Below, one piece after another: positions 1-13,476 of a stretch of 64,000 nt of DNA. Position numbers and translations under genes: made by a program. The stretch lies in contig CM019217.1 of NCBI GenBank assembly GCA_009741485.1, forward strand, positions 48,377,541 through 48,441,540. Direction: 5' to 3'. The notes beneath the pieces were generated by a model that saw only the letters and a list, made by a program, of their open reading frames with translations, did not search any database and had not been told where the DNA came from. Origin of the DNA: Malurus cyaneus samueli (Eukaryota; Chordata; Aves; Passeriformes; Maluridae). Numbering within the stretch: position 1 is the first letter of the stretch; the number at the start of each line of letters is the position of its first letter.

Positions 1-3000
1 GCAAGTTGTTTGGATTGGGGAGTAGAAACAAGACATGGCACAAGAAGCAGAAATCACAGGGCATCACAAGCCTGATTGGCTGAGCTCTAGGAAACAGTAG
101 AAAATGGAGACTTCACTGAAATGTCCATATTTGTGGTAGAATAATAAAATGTAGTATAGGATTGAAGAACAAGCACTATAGCTTGTAACTAAACCCATTG
201 GCTTGCCTACTTATGATTTTAGAGTAGTCCAAATTGTAGTTGAGTAGCTCAGGTAAAATAGAACATGGTCTTGCACCCTCTTTAGACATTAATCTGAGTG
301 TAATTCTTCACAGTTTGTCTTCTTGGGTTATATATACTTGTTTTCCTCACATTTGTGGTTTTCAGTAGTTTGATTTATTGATTTGTGTTCTGCTTATCTT
401 TATGTCAGATGATTAACCACTTTACAAGGAAAATAACACAACTATAATCGGTTTTAGCAACCTACCCAAGTAAAAATTTTCACTGTTAGCCTGATTCTGT
501 GTTACTGACTTGAATCCATAGCAGCACGTGCCATGCTCTGAAGGGGAGCTGCTTGAGGTTTTTATTTTGCTAAGTTCAGTGGCATTTGTTTGCTAAGATC
601 TGTGAATTCCACCAGCTGACTGAATAATTTTCTTTTACACGTCTTTTCCATAGATATTCACAATTCTTCTGGCTGGTCAGGAATGCATCAGGCATTTCAT
701 CCTTCACAGAGTTTAGAAAATTCTTGTGTATGATGGCTGTTCTAAATATACAGAATTTGGGGGCACTGTCCTGTCTCAACTGTGGTATAGTTGCAAAAAT
801 TGGTTGCAAACAGAAGGTTTATTTCTGGTTTTGAGAGCATGTTGAAATGGTATGCATGCTTACAAGTGATGCCTAAAGATGGCTCCATACAGTTTTTGTT
901 CCAGCCAGAACTCACACATCCTCTGATAAAGCGCTGGCTCCTGGCAGTGGGGAATTTGTGAGAGCTGGGGTTGCTGCTGAAGTGAGATGTAAAGGTCCAG
1001 CATTTTCTTCTCAGCCTTGCCTCGAACTTTACAAAACCATCTGTTGCAATAATAAACACAGTTATTTCACAGTTATCAGATTCTGCCCAGAACTCTCATT
1101 GTTCTCCACCTACGAATGTAGCAGGGAGTGCAAGTCAGGCCTTGCTTTGCTCTTTGTACAAGGCATTTATTGCATGGTGTTCTGGGACACTGAAGGGCAG
1201 ACTTGGCCCTAGCTCCTTCTGTTTCGTTTTTTCTGAACCTGAGAAATATTTTATACCTCCTAGGTATTAGATCAAAACCCCTTATCCAATTTTTTCAAGT
1301 ATTAGCAGCTGAGGAACAAGCGTGTCTTCCCTGTTTGAGGGGGATTTCACGTCATTCAGTTTTCCATTGAATGTTTGTGCTGTTCTTGTATCTTTGAACA
1401 TCCTATTTCAGCTGAATTTGCTTCACATAATTTATTAGCTTGATTCTTTGTTTAGTTGCCCTGTGGAAGAGGGTCAGCAAACACAATTGGAATGGCTCCC
1501 GAGGATTTTCTTTGACTGTTGAATAGTTCCAGAGTGGCACAAACCATTCTTTCATCCCCTGAGTTCTCTGACTCCGTGTGTTTCCAGTGTACAAGGAGCA
1601 CAGTTCTATTACTTCTGGGATTCAGCTATTCTGTTTTCTGGAGCAACTTTATTCCATAGTAGATTTCTGCTTTTAATTAAGCATTTACAGCTTACACATA
1701 AAAGAGGATTAATTGCCTGTCCTTTCCTTTCCATTTACACTTCCTAATGGGTGTATATTCAGCATAATAAGCTGACAGTATGTTTCTTCAATTGAATTCA
1801 GTGACAGAGACCACCAGGCAGAGAGTAGTTGTACCATACAGAGTAGTAAAATTTAATTTCTGAAGGATTGGAGAAAAATAAAACGTGGAAGAAGCATAGG
1901 CATAAATGGATTAATGAATTAATGATCAAATACTGGGCATTTCCCATTTTCCAGAGAATTACAACACGGTGTAGCAGCATTCCACACATGTATTAATTAC
2001 TTGTACTAGTTTGTCTAGGGGCATCAAGATGTCGCTGTAGGCAGTTTAGAGTGCAGCTGTGATTTAAAATGTAAGTTATATGATAGAAGGTTTAAGGGTG
2101 AAGTATCATATGGAAAATATTAAAGGCTTTTATAGAAACCTACAATGCTGCATCATTTAGAATAATTCTTTGAGCTAGTTATCTCATGGAAAAAATTACT
2201 CATGCAAGTAAAAGAAATTAGAATGGAAAGGCTAGAATTGTTTCCTTAGACAAGAGGGGAAAAGTTGCCATAAAACAGCAAAAAAAGGTTTCAGAGAGAG
2301 TAGTGCAGCAAGGGCACATTCATGACAATTCAAGGAAGCAAATTCAAAACTGATGAAAAGAAATAGCAACAGAATGTGTGGTTAGACTGGGAACTCCACC
2401 ATAATAAGGCAAGGAAAGCAGGAATTGAGTGAGAGTCAAAAAAGGAATGGAATGTTTTATATAGATGAAAAATGAATTTTCTGAACTGGTTTTAGTAACT
2501 GTAAAAGTTCTGTTTGTTCTGTTCCCTGTTCCAGAGATTATTTTCAATTTTGTATGAAAGAGTAAATGGATGAAAAGATGCTGGGTGCATGAACCCTGAG
2601 TGGGACACAGCACTGCTATCTATATGCTGGCTATTGTTTATTCTTTTTGTACGTCAGCCTTCTGCATGTCTTCTTCACGCAACAGAGATCCAGGTTAAAA
2701 GAGTGGCTGGATTGCACTTTTTTCCTATTAGTTCCTAATTTAGGTGTTTTGGCACTTTGCTGGGGGGTGGGAAGTATAAGTTTGAATCCTCCCAGTCTAA
2801 TGAATGTATTTAAGGAAGGTTTCCTCATTTGTTTGGTAATTTCACTGACATTTTCTCTCTTTCATAGTAGGCAGAAAGCACTCCTCTCTATAGAAAATAT
2901 TTCAAATATGTAAAAGTCTCTGAAACTCTTATCTTTTGCAGCAGGAGTGGACTTCAGATTTTGTGAATGAAAGGCCTCTCTACTGTTTGAAATATCTGAG

Positions 3001-4153
3001 TACAAGAGAGGAATAAACAAATCAGAGTGTTAGAAGTTGCTAAGGTTAGATTCCATCTTAGGGCTGAGACAGAGGAGCAGATGCTGCAGATGGTACCTGT
3101 GGGTGTCTGGAGCTGTTATTTCATGGGCAGACACTAATCCCATAAACTTTTACTCGGGGTTTTGGACCAACCTGCTCTGTGAGGTGCTGGTGACTGTAAA
3201 TGTTAGGGTACTGCTCAACTGGATTTTGGGTTCAATACTCCATTTCAAAGTCACCTGCTAGGTATAAATTGCAATAAAACTGGATTTAGCATTTTGTTCT
3301 TCATATACTGTGACACTAAAACAACATATGAAACCAAAGTCATAAATTGATTGTTTCCTTTTAATCAAAATCAAAATAAGGTGAAATCCTTGAGATGGGG
3401 TCTGATCCAACTTTCAGCATACGTACTGACAGTCTTTCATTGATTTCAGAAACTGTTGTAGGACCTAAGGACACAGGAATAAGAGAAAAATCACACTGGC
3501 ATTTTTCAAATTAAAAATGGAATAAAAATTCATACTTTAATATTTTTTATTCTCCTTGCAACAAAAGTGATTATAGAGTTGAATGATCTCAATAGATGCT
3601 TGTTAGGCTTTATGCAGCACAGACAAGGCAGCAATGAAAAGAATAGAATCTCAATTCACTCTACCTTATTGCATTTTCCTAGAACATTTCTTCTTTTTAA
3701 AGTTAGCTTTAAGCTATGAGAAATATAGCTTCTAGCTGGTAAAATGCCTTCAATCAAGCACTTTAGTTTACAACAGTGATGTATTTTATGTAATCACCTT
3801 TCTCACTGAGCTAACAGTTTTCTCATACAATGGTATTCCTTCATGGCTGGGATTGTACTTCAAGAATATGTAAAAATACTGGAGACAGAGAAAAGGAACC
3901 AAGTGTCAGATTAATCAAACAGCAATGTGAATAAAGTAAGAGCTCCTTTTGGGAGTTTGCACATTTCTGCAGCCTCAGGGCTGCAGGATACATTTCTGTC
4001 AGCACTGTTTATGTGAAAAATAGCATTGACATAATGTAATTGGTACAGCAGTGTAGCAGCTACACAGTTGGGTGTGATCACTTAATCTTAAGAAACAAAA
4101 TGAAAAACTTGAGATATTTTATTTGGACAATCTTGTTATATATGAGACACTGA

Positions 4154-4171
4154 TTTTTTTTTTTTTTTTTT
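4154..4171. repeat. Poly(T) tract, 18 bases
   Basis: An uninterrupted run of 18 T. No transposon body or polyadenylation signal that would make it a retrocopy tail is evident on the minus strand next to it, so it is best read as a simple mononucleotide repeat. Confidence 0.9.
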
Positions 4172-5211
4172 CATATAGACCTTGGTGTCTGTGATCAGCA
4201 CTCAAAATTACCTGCATGTTGTGAGCCTCTGTCTGGCAATGGACACATTGCAGGTTTATCAAGAGCAGGGTGGGTGACTTTGTGTCCAAGATTTGTAGTC
4301 AGATTTCATTCTAAATGTTCTTCGACTTAGCAGGAAACTAAGTGGGGAAAAAAATTCCCCCACCAAAATTCTACTCTTTGTTTCAGAATATTCAGAAAGT
4401 AATGCTATCTTGATGATGAGCTTATTATTCAGTCAATTCTGGATTTCTGTTTCAAATTTAAATGTTAGTGAAGAAAGTGGTATGTTCAAAGATGGGAAAA
4501 AAGGAACAGGATTGTTGTTCTTTTGTGTTTTTTTAATTACTCATCTGACTAACAAACTTTGTTTTTCTTCATATGCCCTAAAAAAAAAGAGATGTTTTTC
4601 ACTTTTTTTCCTATATTCCATGAGTTTTTTGTCTGATTTTGGAGTTTTTCTTTGTTAATTCTGTTTGGTTGTTGTTTTTTTGGTGGGTTGACTTTTTAAC
4701 TTCTTGTTTTCTTTTAATTGGCCCTTTATAATATGGTATAAAACTTGGCCCATATAAATAGTGTTGGCAGTCAGAAAACCATCTCTTTTCAGAAGAGCAA
4801 TTTATCTAGCAATTTATTATTATTGTATTTACATTTTTGAAGTAACCAGTTGCAGCTGGTTCCTAAACAGCAAGACTTGGAGCTTGAAAACTCTAGGTGT
4901 AAATAATGCGTCTTAATTGCTCATCTGTCACTCTTTTAATTTATTTCTAATCCTCCTTCATAATGTGGATTATGAGGTGTAGTTTATCACTGCAATGACA
5001 TGATTCCCAGTCTTCCCTTCTTCAAATATTCTCTCAACACCAAAAGATCTGGTGGTGAACTGTATCATCTTTATCATTCAAAGTGTATTCCTTTGCTTGC
5101 CTTATGTTCCTTACAAAACATTTAATTTATTTTACACCTCCTTCTCCACTCTTTCATTCATCTTTATAAAAGTGGGCTCTGCCCCAAATAGCTTTCCTAC
5201 TGTCTCAGACT

Positions 5212-5272
5212 AAAAAAAAGAAAAAGCATTTTCTTTTCTTTTTCTTTTTTTTTCTTTTTTTTTTTTTTTTTT
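5212..5272. repeat. A-tract/T-tract low-complexity repeat with a 15-bp inverted repeat
   Basis: An A-rich block, A8-G-A5-G at 5212-5226, is followed by a T-rich block with scattered C that ends in 18 T. The first block is exactly complementary to C-T5-C-T8 at 5238-5252, giving a 15-bp perfect inverted repeat around an 11-base loop. The low base complexity makes a chance or slippage origin likely. The strand would fold into an A/T-rich hairpin. Confidence 0.8.
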
Positions 5273-7993
5273 AAACGGTGTTGTCTTTTTCTCCCATAAG
5301 AGTGAAAAATAAGAATATCACATTTCTAAAGTTTTGTATTTTTAGGGGAATTTCTGAAAATCACAGAAATTTTTCTTTCAGAGTCTCCTTTTACTAAAAT
5401 TTATCCCCTGTCCTTACAGAAGCAGTCTAGAGATAGTGAGAATATATGTATGTAGTCATACTTCTTGACAATTACATTGATCTTATTGAGTACCCATGTA
5501 ATTCTTAACTGGCAAAAAGGGGCATATGAGCTACTCCTTTCTTTTCACAGTGCCACATCCATACGTGTCCTTACCTTTACCTGCATTCTGCTATTTTTGG
5601 GCCAGTCCTGTTTCACTAATTTCACTCATTACTTGGCCAGCTGTTGAGGGATTAGGGAGACAGGATTGTTTGTCAACTATGTTTTATTTTTGTTTATGGG
5701 AAGCACATGTGTCATACAGATTTGTTAACGCATTACTTATATTTTTAAAAAATGGCAGGCCCATTATATTTACAATAGACTGTAAATGCTGGAAATATGT
5801 TTTTAATATACAACAAAAATATATGACATTAGAAATTCATATTTCTTTCACATGCGTGCTCGAGGAGCTGAATGGACACTCTATACATCAGGATTCATTA
5901 CTATCCACATTCCAGTGTCCCAGCCAGGCACATGTGCCTGATTTGGCTGTTTCATAGAGGTGAAGCTGAGCGAGGTGTATCCAGCTGGATGTCACACTGG
6001 CATTAACAGAGCTGTGCACCTACGGACATGTATCACTTTCTATTTAGATGGATATCGTGCACTCTACCTTTAAAACATTCTTTGTGTGTGTTTGTCTCCA
6101 TGAAGACTGTGATTTTTCACTGTTCCTTTTGGAATCTGGTCCACTGTTTACTTTGCTTAAAGCATATACAAATGCTGTCTTGTTCTGTAAGGAAGAAGCA
6201 GAAAAGGCACAATAGCTTACTTTATCCTAAGCCTTTCAAGGCTTCCATCAGGAGAAGGGTGGTCCATTTGTTAGTAAATAATATGCAAATGTTGCCTTTT
6301 TTTCAGTTTGCTGTCTATTTAAGTACAAGACATGGTTTTTTAGGCATTTGTTCTCTGATTTGAAATTGCTGAGCCAACATTTCAAGCAAAAGCTTTTGAC
6401 TTATAAGTTGTTTCCAAATAATTTATTTAAATTGTCTTACAGTATTCATTATTTATGAATTGCTGTTAATTCATGCCCACATGGATATAGCTTTCAAAAA
6501 CTTTGGGAAGGAAACCAATGGCATTTCTCAAGGCGGTGCAAGCATTTCTGGGCTGAACTTTCCCACATATGAGTACTCATTATTTTGATAACTTTGCAGA
6601 ATCTGTGTTCATCCAGTGTGCTCTCATTGACTTCATGGAGTTATAGGACTTAAATTTTTTAAAAATCTCTTTTGAATGTGTTTCTGATGCTGCTGACCAG
6701 GGCTTAGCCACATTCCCTGCAGACCAGGGATATCTTTTGGAAGATAGCTCTTGAGATGGAAATAGCTTGTGACAACGGGCTCAGAAAGCCAAGGTTTTTC
6801 TGCTTCCTATCTGCAGGCAGGAGTTTTGAAGTAGTGGAAAATTAATAAAGGCAGAACAAAGAAGCCAGATGTTGTAAGAGGAGATTCAGAAAATACTTTC
6901 GGCAGGAGAGAAGATAGAGGCATGTTCATATGATGGGAGGTGGTTTTGTTGACCAAGGTCAAAGACACAGCTAAAGTGGGCTGAAGCAGCTCTCTCATTC
7001 TGAGAACTAACTCTAAAATATTTGAGATGGTTTCACATCATCTGGGGACTTTCTCAAACACAGTGAGCTAAAACAAATGGTTTTTTAATCTTGTGTGGAG
7101 CCAGTTTGGATGTCTGACTCGCTATGTGTGCAGTGCCCTCCAAAGAAGTAAATGGGACAGAGGAGAGTAATTCAGGTTCTCCTGCAGGCACAGGGTTATA
7201 GAAAAATGTTAGCTTAAATTATGAAGTTGTCTCAAGGAGCTTCCTCAGGTGGGATCTCAGGAAAGAATCCATGCCCCAGAGCTGTTGATCATTTCATCAG
7301 TACCAGAGTTTGGTGACTTTTGTGTAACATGGTGATCAGCCTAATGTCACAGAGGTTGTAGCACTGTCAGTTCTACATCACTTTTTATCCAAAACCACTT
7401 ACATTTAAATGCAGCTAGGGGTCAATACAGTAAGATCTTCCACCTCTAGCCCAAGCTGATAACAGGTCAAGCACTGTGGAAAAGACTTTCAAAATTGTTG
7501 TCTTCTTATGCCAATTTAAGTTGTTTCATCACTGAATAGAGTATAAGTTTTAGATAATTCTTTAGGGAAGACAATGCAGTTTTGGATCTGCAAGCTGGTA
7601 ACATCTATCAGAGGTGCCATGGATCTTGCAAAACATTTTACTTTGACATATTCAACTATTACTATCAAAGTCATCCATGTCTATTGGCCAAACCTTTTCA
7701 TTAGGTGAAAAATATTTGCTTATATAATTGACTGGTGCCTGAGTAATTTGTTTTCCCAGAATAAGACAGCTTCAGGAACTTCTGAGATTAACACAGTAAA
7801 GGTTTGTGATTGAATAGCAGCTGTGAGAATGCTTAATGAAGATAAAAAGAGCACATCTCAGGTATAATTGACAGTGTATTTATCAAATAAATAAATCTGG
7901 GGCTAAAACATTCCCTGATAAAACTGTAGTGTCTGTGGAACTTCTGTGTATTTATACAGATTGTGACATGAGAAGAGTTTTTGACAGCCAATA

Positions 7994-8040
7994 TTAATGT
8001 ATTGAATTCTGGGAATTAATTAATGTATTGAACACTGTGA
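7994..8040. repeat. Two-copy imperfect tandem repeat, about 26-bp period
   Basis: TTAATGTATTGAA occurs at 7994 and again at 8020. The following bases are partly conserved (TTCTGGGA in the first copy, CACTGTGA in the second). This is a short local duplication with no coding context. Confidence 0.7.
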
Positions 8041-10234
8041 ATGCTGCACTTTTTACATGTGAGGGAATTGTTTTAAGTAAACAAATTGTTTTTCTCATGC
8101 ACATTGCAGAATACAGAAATGTTTCTTTCAGGCATTTATTTGGGCTTTGATATGAAAGGGAAAGGAGATTTCAAAGAACCATTCATCTCTTTATATAATT
8201 TGATCCATTTATTGTGGGATAAATTTCTTTAGTGTCAGGATATGTCATTTATTATAATCACAACTATTTAATACTCTAAACACTTTAAAAGCTCTTTTTC
8301 TCTTAAAAGATATTTGAAAAAATTGAGTTTGGCAATAATATTTTGAAATCTACTTTTTCTTACTAAATTCATTTGCAATGGAGATAAGAACTTGTAGTTT
8401 ACTGCTCCTGTGCTATTATTTCATTATTTCCTCCACAGTGGTGCATTTCCATTTCTTATGACCAATGAACACTGAATGAGCACAAGATACCTTAAGGATG
8501 AATGTACAGTAAAGACAGACAAATCCATCCAAACAGCTGGGAAAGGCAGATTTCTTAGGAAAGGCTATTTCTTTCCTCTCTTTTAAGCAAGTCTTGAGGA
8601 GTTTGGTACTATGCATCCTTGAGAAGAACTTTAAATCTATATAACTTGTCAGTTTCTATGATGTTTGTTAGTACATGCATCAGCCTTCCAGAGACCAAAC
8701 TCTGGACAAACTGCTGCCCAGTTTGTTGATTGTGACTAAGATCCTGCTCCTGACTCTGCAGCTGAGAGAATGTGTGTTAGTCACATGACTTGTGTATGGA
8801 ATGTACTATGATCTTGAACATAGAGTGAATTTTCTCTCAGGTCATTAACCACCCAGCCCTGCACAAGGAAATGAATCTTCAGATATCCATTTTTCTGAGG
8901 GACAAGGGGGGCTTATTCTGAACTGAAAGGGCAGTGTACGCTGAGCTCTAGCCCATCTCCCAGGCCATTCAATAACCAATAGCATCAAATGAAAGAAACC
9001 TTGAAGTTATTGCTTATTTTAGAAGTTAATAGGAGATAGAGCTGCTAACATGTGAAATTATAAGATGAAGAATGTTAGAGGACCCGTTTTCTGTTAACCC
9101 CATGTTGTCTGCAATTAATTACATGATTACTTAAAAGCTTGTGGACTATTGTGTTAGCAGTAGAAAGTCACATCTACCATTCCTTTTGGGCTAATGGCAG
9201 ATATACCAGTTTGGGTTTTTTAAAGAATCTACTGGTTTGATATAAGTTGTGTTAACAATATTATTTTAATATATATTCATTGACCAATAATATAAGATAT
9301 ATAATGACAGCAAAACTCTTACCATGTTTTACTGAGGATAACAGAAGCCTGCATAGAAGGGATTTATTGCAATGATTTAATAATATTTTTGTTTATGCTA
9401 AAATTGCTGTATGTGGAATACAGAAATTTCTTTCCTTCTGTTCCATGACACCGAATTAATGTAAGAAAATCTGCTGCTTGGAACTTATAATAACTAAATT
9501 TATTTGCCTATCCTCCTTGATAATTCTTGTAACAATGAAATTATGGTGAAATCACATTTCTCACTCTTTTCTACTTGCAAAGATATTTGGGAAAATTGCT
9601 CTCTAAAAAGTGGCAGGCTATTTTTAAAATACTTTTATGTGAAATATTGGTCTTTTGGTTTGGGATCTGCAGCTGATAGGTTCTGTACTGAACTGATGGT
9701 TTTGACTGATCCTGGATAGAAACTGGCTTAAGTCAGTGCCCTCAACTATTACAAAAATGGTATGAATTCAGATAGACTCTCCGTATTTTTGTTTATATTC
9801 ACCTTTAAATCATGTTTGAATATGTGTAAAAGAAAGGAAATGAGAGGAGAATATGGAAACAAACCATCACTTCTCTAATTCTCTGGGCTCATGAGTCTTA
9901 GGTAAAAGTGAAAAGGAAAGATATTCATAACAGAGAATCTGATTAAAAGGTCTGGTTTAGATTGCAGTGTAAGCAGGAAATGATGAATCTTGGCAGAGTC
10001 TCAACTGTGAAACAAAGCAGTGAAGAAAGCTGGTGCTGATGCTTTGGATAGACAGGAGAAAAAGAGGACTCGGAAAATAGGAAATTACAGACATATTTCA
10101 TTTTGGCAGAGCTAGAGAAATTGGTTATTATTACCACCATTGTATGAACAGTTACTTATTATTTGTCCTGAAGAAAAACAGGGGAGGGTTAATTCTCTAA
10201 CTGATAGTCTGAAAATAAGACCAGTGGCTTGGGG

Positions 10235-10264
10235 TATTTTATGCTTGAGTACTAGCATAAAATA
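10235..10264. repeat. Perfect 11-bp inverted repeat with 8-base loop
   Basis: TATTTTATGCT at 10235-10245 is followed by TGAGTACT and then AGCATAAAATA at 10254-10264, an exact reverse complement. The inner six bases of the loop (AGTACT) are themselves palindromic. The stem is mostly A-T. It is too short for a typical microRNA precursor and has no flanking stem extension beyond one possible G-T pair. Confidence 0.8.
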
Positions 10265-11183
10265 TATCTAGACTTCTTGTTCTCTTTCTGGACAAACCTA
10301 ATTTTAAGAAGAAAATCACAAACCCTTAATTAGAAGTAAGAAGTTCAGCACAGACATTGGGGTCACAGTAGACAAGTTCAGCAGTTGATATGCCTAGTCC
10401 TAATTAATCCTCATCCCTAACATCAGAGGGACACTCAATCAACTTTTAACTTTATTGATGGTTATGGATTGATGGTTTGTTTTCTGCTTTTAAGAAAAAA
10501 AAAAAGAGGTATTATGCAGATTATTCTTTTAATTATTATACAGTGTTCCTGTAATGTAGGGAAATTATAGATTTTCTCAAGAGGATAATTGGTGACTCCC
10601 CACATCTTCAAGCCAGCTCCATTGCTTGCTGGAACTAAAGGAAGAACTGAAACGTTCGGAAATGACAGAGTTATAATACTCTAAGAATATTTATTTTTTA
10701 AGTTATCACATGTGAAGATCTAAATTGTTTATATTCAAAATCAGCTGATGAGAAATATTGTGAAGCTGGTTTTAGAGCAGTAAGCTCCTTGCCTAATGAC
10801 CTGATGGAAAATGAGGGACACTGGAAACGTACCTGAAAATATAACTGTAAAATATTTATTCTTTTGCTGATGTTTCCTACTGATAAAGGTTCTCATTGTT
10901 TCTGAATGTGATCTTGTCTGAAGTGCTTCTTTTAATATTTACTGAATTAATGTGGCTTAGTTTTATCAGTCATTTCACACACCTTGCGCAACAGATTTAG
11001 TGCTTTTTGACTTATTTGAACTAAAATCCCCTTACTTTATATAGGAAAGAGTATTTTCAGTGAAATATTTTATGTCCAGTAGCTATGATTTCCTTCCTGC
11101 TTGCCAGAGATGACATTTGTTGACATCTGCACTTTGTGGAAACCACAATCTTTCATCTTTCTGTGAAATATGAGGATGAATGG

Positions 11184-12229
11184 TTATACTGCATTGTGTA
11201 GGAGTGCTGGTTTGGGATAAATCTCTGAAATGCATGGAACCTCTGTTTTTGTTTTCTTGATAAACTGTGTTCTTGACTTTAGATTAAGTAGTTCCTTCAG
11301 TCTTTGAAAATCCAGGTACAGTAAGGAAGGTTTTAAAGGAATTATAAATGCACTTTTGGAAGTGGTACTCTTTCTGATGGCCACATTGGAATTTTCCTAG
11401 TAAATCATAAACACGATGTGTGTGCACACTGGAAAATAAGTTTAGAATAAGTGCTGGAAATTTTAAAGGAGAGGAATTGGGATTTTTGATTCATGTGAGA
11501 TGAACATTGAATGAATATTGGTAAAGTCCATCTTCATCAGCAGTCTCTCAAATATTAAATCCTCATCTGTTACCCTAGATGCAAGCACCCTGTAGATCTG
11601 CAGAACAGACCTGAGCTGTACATCCTGGAGCGTCTTTGGTTGTGTCAGCATCACAGATGGCCAAAATGCTTTCAGCAACGGAGTTATCAGACTTTCATTT
11701 CTCCTTGTTTATATTTAATGGAGAAATTCCTGTTAAAAATACAGAAATTTCTGCTCATTTCTTAGCCATTTCTTCAATTTCTGTGCTGGCCAATATGATC
11801 CTTCTAAAGGAAAAAGTGACCTCTGTTTACTCCAAAGAGCTCTTTGTGGCTGACCACCACCTTTTTTATCACCCAAAGTTGGTACACAATAGGAATATCT
11901 CCTGTAGTCACAAAATGAGTCTGGTAAGATTTAATGAGGCATTTAACTTTTTTCTTCTTCTGAATTGCTTCTGCCTGCTCCTGTAGAATTACTGTAAAGA
12001 AAATCCATTCGCTAGAACTTAGGGACTTTATAATCCTTGGGAAGTTTTCTGCTCTTGTTAGCTGAAATCTTTGTATTGATGCAATCTTAATAGGAATTTT
12101 GGAGGACATACCCTTGAATGTAGTGATACTTGGGAGCAACTGATCATTGTGTTCCCACTCTTGTCTTAATGGTGTTGCCTTGAGCTCTGTTACAGCAGTA
12201 TCTGACTGATTCTTTATAAAATAAAGGTC
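11184..12229 (-). pseudogene. Possible decayed coding sequence (unidentified)
   Basis: On the minus strand three frames follow one another: a stop-free run of 141 codons (12229 to 11804), a frame of about 71 codons (11678 to 11463) and one of about 66 codons (11384 to 11184). Between them, another frame reads ahead with several in-frame stops. The first frame contains lysine-rich and hydrophobic stretches (for example SSSEWIFFTVILQEQAEAIQ) that look protein-like. This pattern could be a frameshifted, stop-interrupted retrocopy or old gene. I do not recognise a family and see no poly(A) tail or target-site duplication. A plus-strand frame of 116 codons overlaps it, and other chance frames in the window are as long, so the call is weak. 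Confidence 0.15.
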
Positions 12230-13364
12230 TTAAATTCAAATGAAACCAAGCCAGCTCTTTATGAGTCTCTCAGAGGATTTATGGCTTTATGTGGAACCCT
12301 TAAACTATGTCTTTGAGAAGCAGCTGCATTTGCCACACTTAGAAATCATTCCTGTAATTTCCCTGCTCATGCCAAGCTAAAATAAAACACCTCTGGTGCT
12401 CCCTCTGAAACTTTCCACTCCGGATAAGGCCAATAAGTATTTTTGGAAATGCTTCTTAGAAAGGTTGGTATAATTAGACTTGCTTTCTTTTCCCCCATCT
12501 GTTTATTTATACGGCAAAAGACACTTTTTCTACCCCGATCTGAAAGAGCAATATTCCATCTGGCCTCAGACTTAGCATTCACCCCTTTCCTCAGCCTAGG
12601 CTTGAGAAACTGTCTTGTAATGCTTGTGAAAAACTAGCCCTATTCATCTCTCTGCTTATAAATAGCTACTTTAAAGTACTGGTTTGACTATTTGCTTTCT
12701 TTATGTTTTTGGATGTTTCCACAAAATCTTAATTATTTTGTATCAGAAGATGCATTATGGTCCTGGCTGGGTTTCCCTAAGGTCATGTGATATTGTTATA
12801 TACTATTATTATTATAGATGGCTGATAGTGGATCTTCCTTTCCTCCAAAATTGGGTCAAAAAATAAGAAATTAACAATCAGACGTTGTTTACTTCTAGTG
12901 CCCTTGGTCTTCTGCATGCCTGGGAGTATTCTGTACCCCCCACATTTTCACTCAGTGTTTGTACTTTGCACTGCTCTGCAGAATTCCCTCATTTTCTTCT
13001 ACAGGTCTCAAAATAACTTTTAATAGCAGAGATTAAATAATTGAGATAGTGATCAATGTACTGCTACAACAGTGTTGCTGAAATGGTGGATTGGAGCTTG
13101 GTAGAAGTCAACACATTTCTCATGTAGCTTTGATTGCTCTAAAATTGCTTCTACATTTTTGGAAAAGTGACTGGCCAATCGTTTTCTCCACACCTAGTCA
13201 AAGAAAACAAAAATCAATGAGAAAAATAGGGGCTGGAGAGTAGAGGAAATACCAATGAAATAATAAGGGGCACTGCTCCTAACTTGAAAGCTGCCTAAAC
13301 TTAAGATTCTAAGCAAAAGGATTTCTAGAAGTGGTGTTTTGTATAGTAAATGAGAAATACTTAC
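12230..13364. other. No gene seen
   Basis: AT-rich unique DNA. Overlapping frames of 71 and 64 codons on opposite strands at 12367-12637 show no recognisable motif. A short ATT-type run lies near 12803-12817. Confidence 0.55.
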
Positions 13365-13476
13365 CGTATTTCAGTTTTCCTGGGAAAATGTATGGAAAGA
13401 GGTGGTCGGCTGTATTTTGGATCCAAGTAGATGTTTTTCCACATATGTTTAATCCCAGCAATTTGAAATAATTGTA
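13365..13476 (-). other. Exon-like block with strong donor (unidentified)
   Basis: Read on the minus strand, a pyrimidine-leaning tract ending in CCAAG at 13477 precedes 112 bases that stay open in one frame. The block is followed directly by a consensus donor, GTAAGT, at 13359-13364. The peptide includes KLLGLNICGKTSTWIQNTAD and ends FPGKLKY; I do not recognise it. A second frame of the 3' half is also open. An open run of this length is not unusual by chance, and no partner exon was found, so this is only a candidate for an exon of a gene spanning the window. Confidence 0.12.

Larger units (their letters stand above)
1..11183. other. Gene-free AT-rich unique DNA
   Basis: I see no recognisable gene, RNA gene or dated transposon here. 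Open frames are short (up to 143 codons at 5526-5957, +), have no recognisable domain, and are not bounded by convincing splice sites. The DNA is AT-rich with frequent short A and T runs. Simple repeats and a hairpin inside it are listed separately. It may be intergenic or intronic; old, diverged repeats could be present below what can be recognised by eye. Confidence 0.6.
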
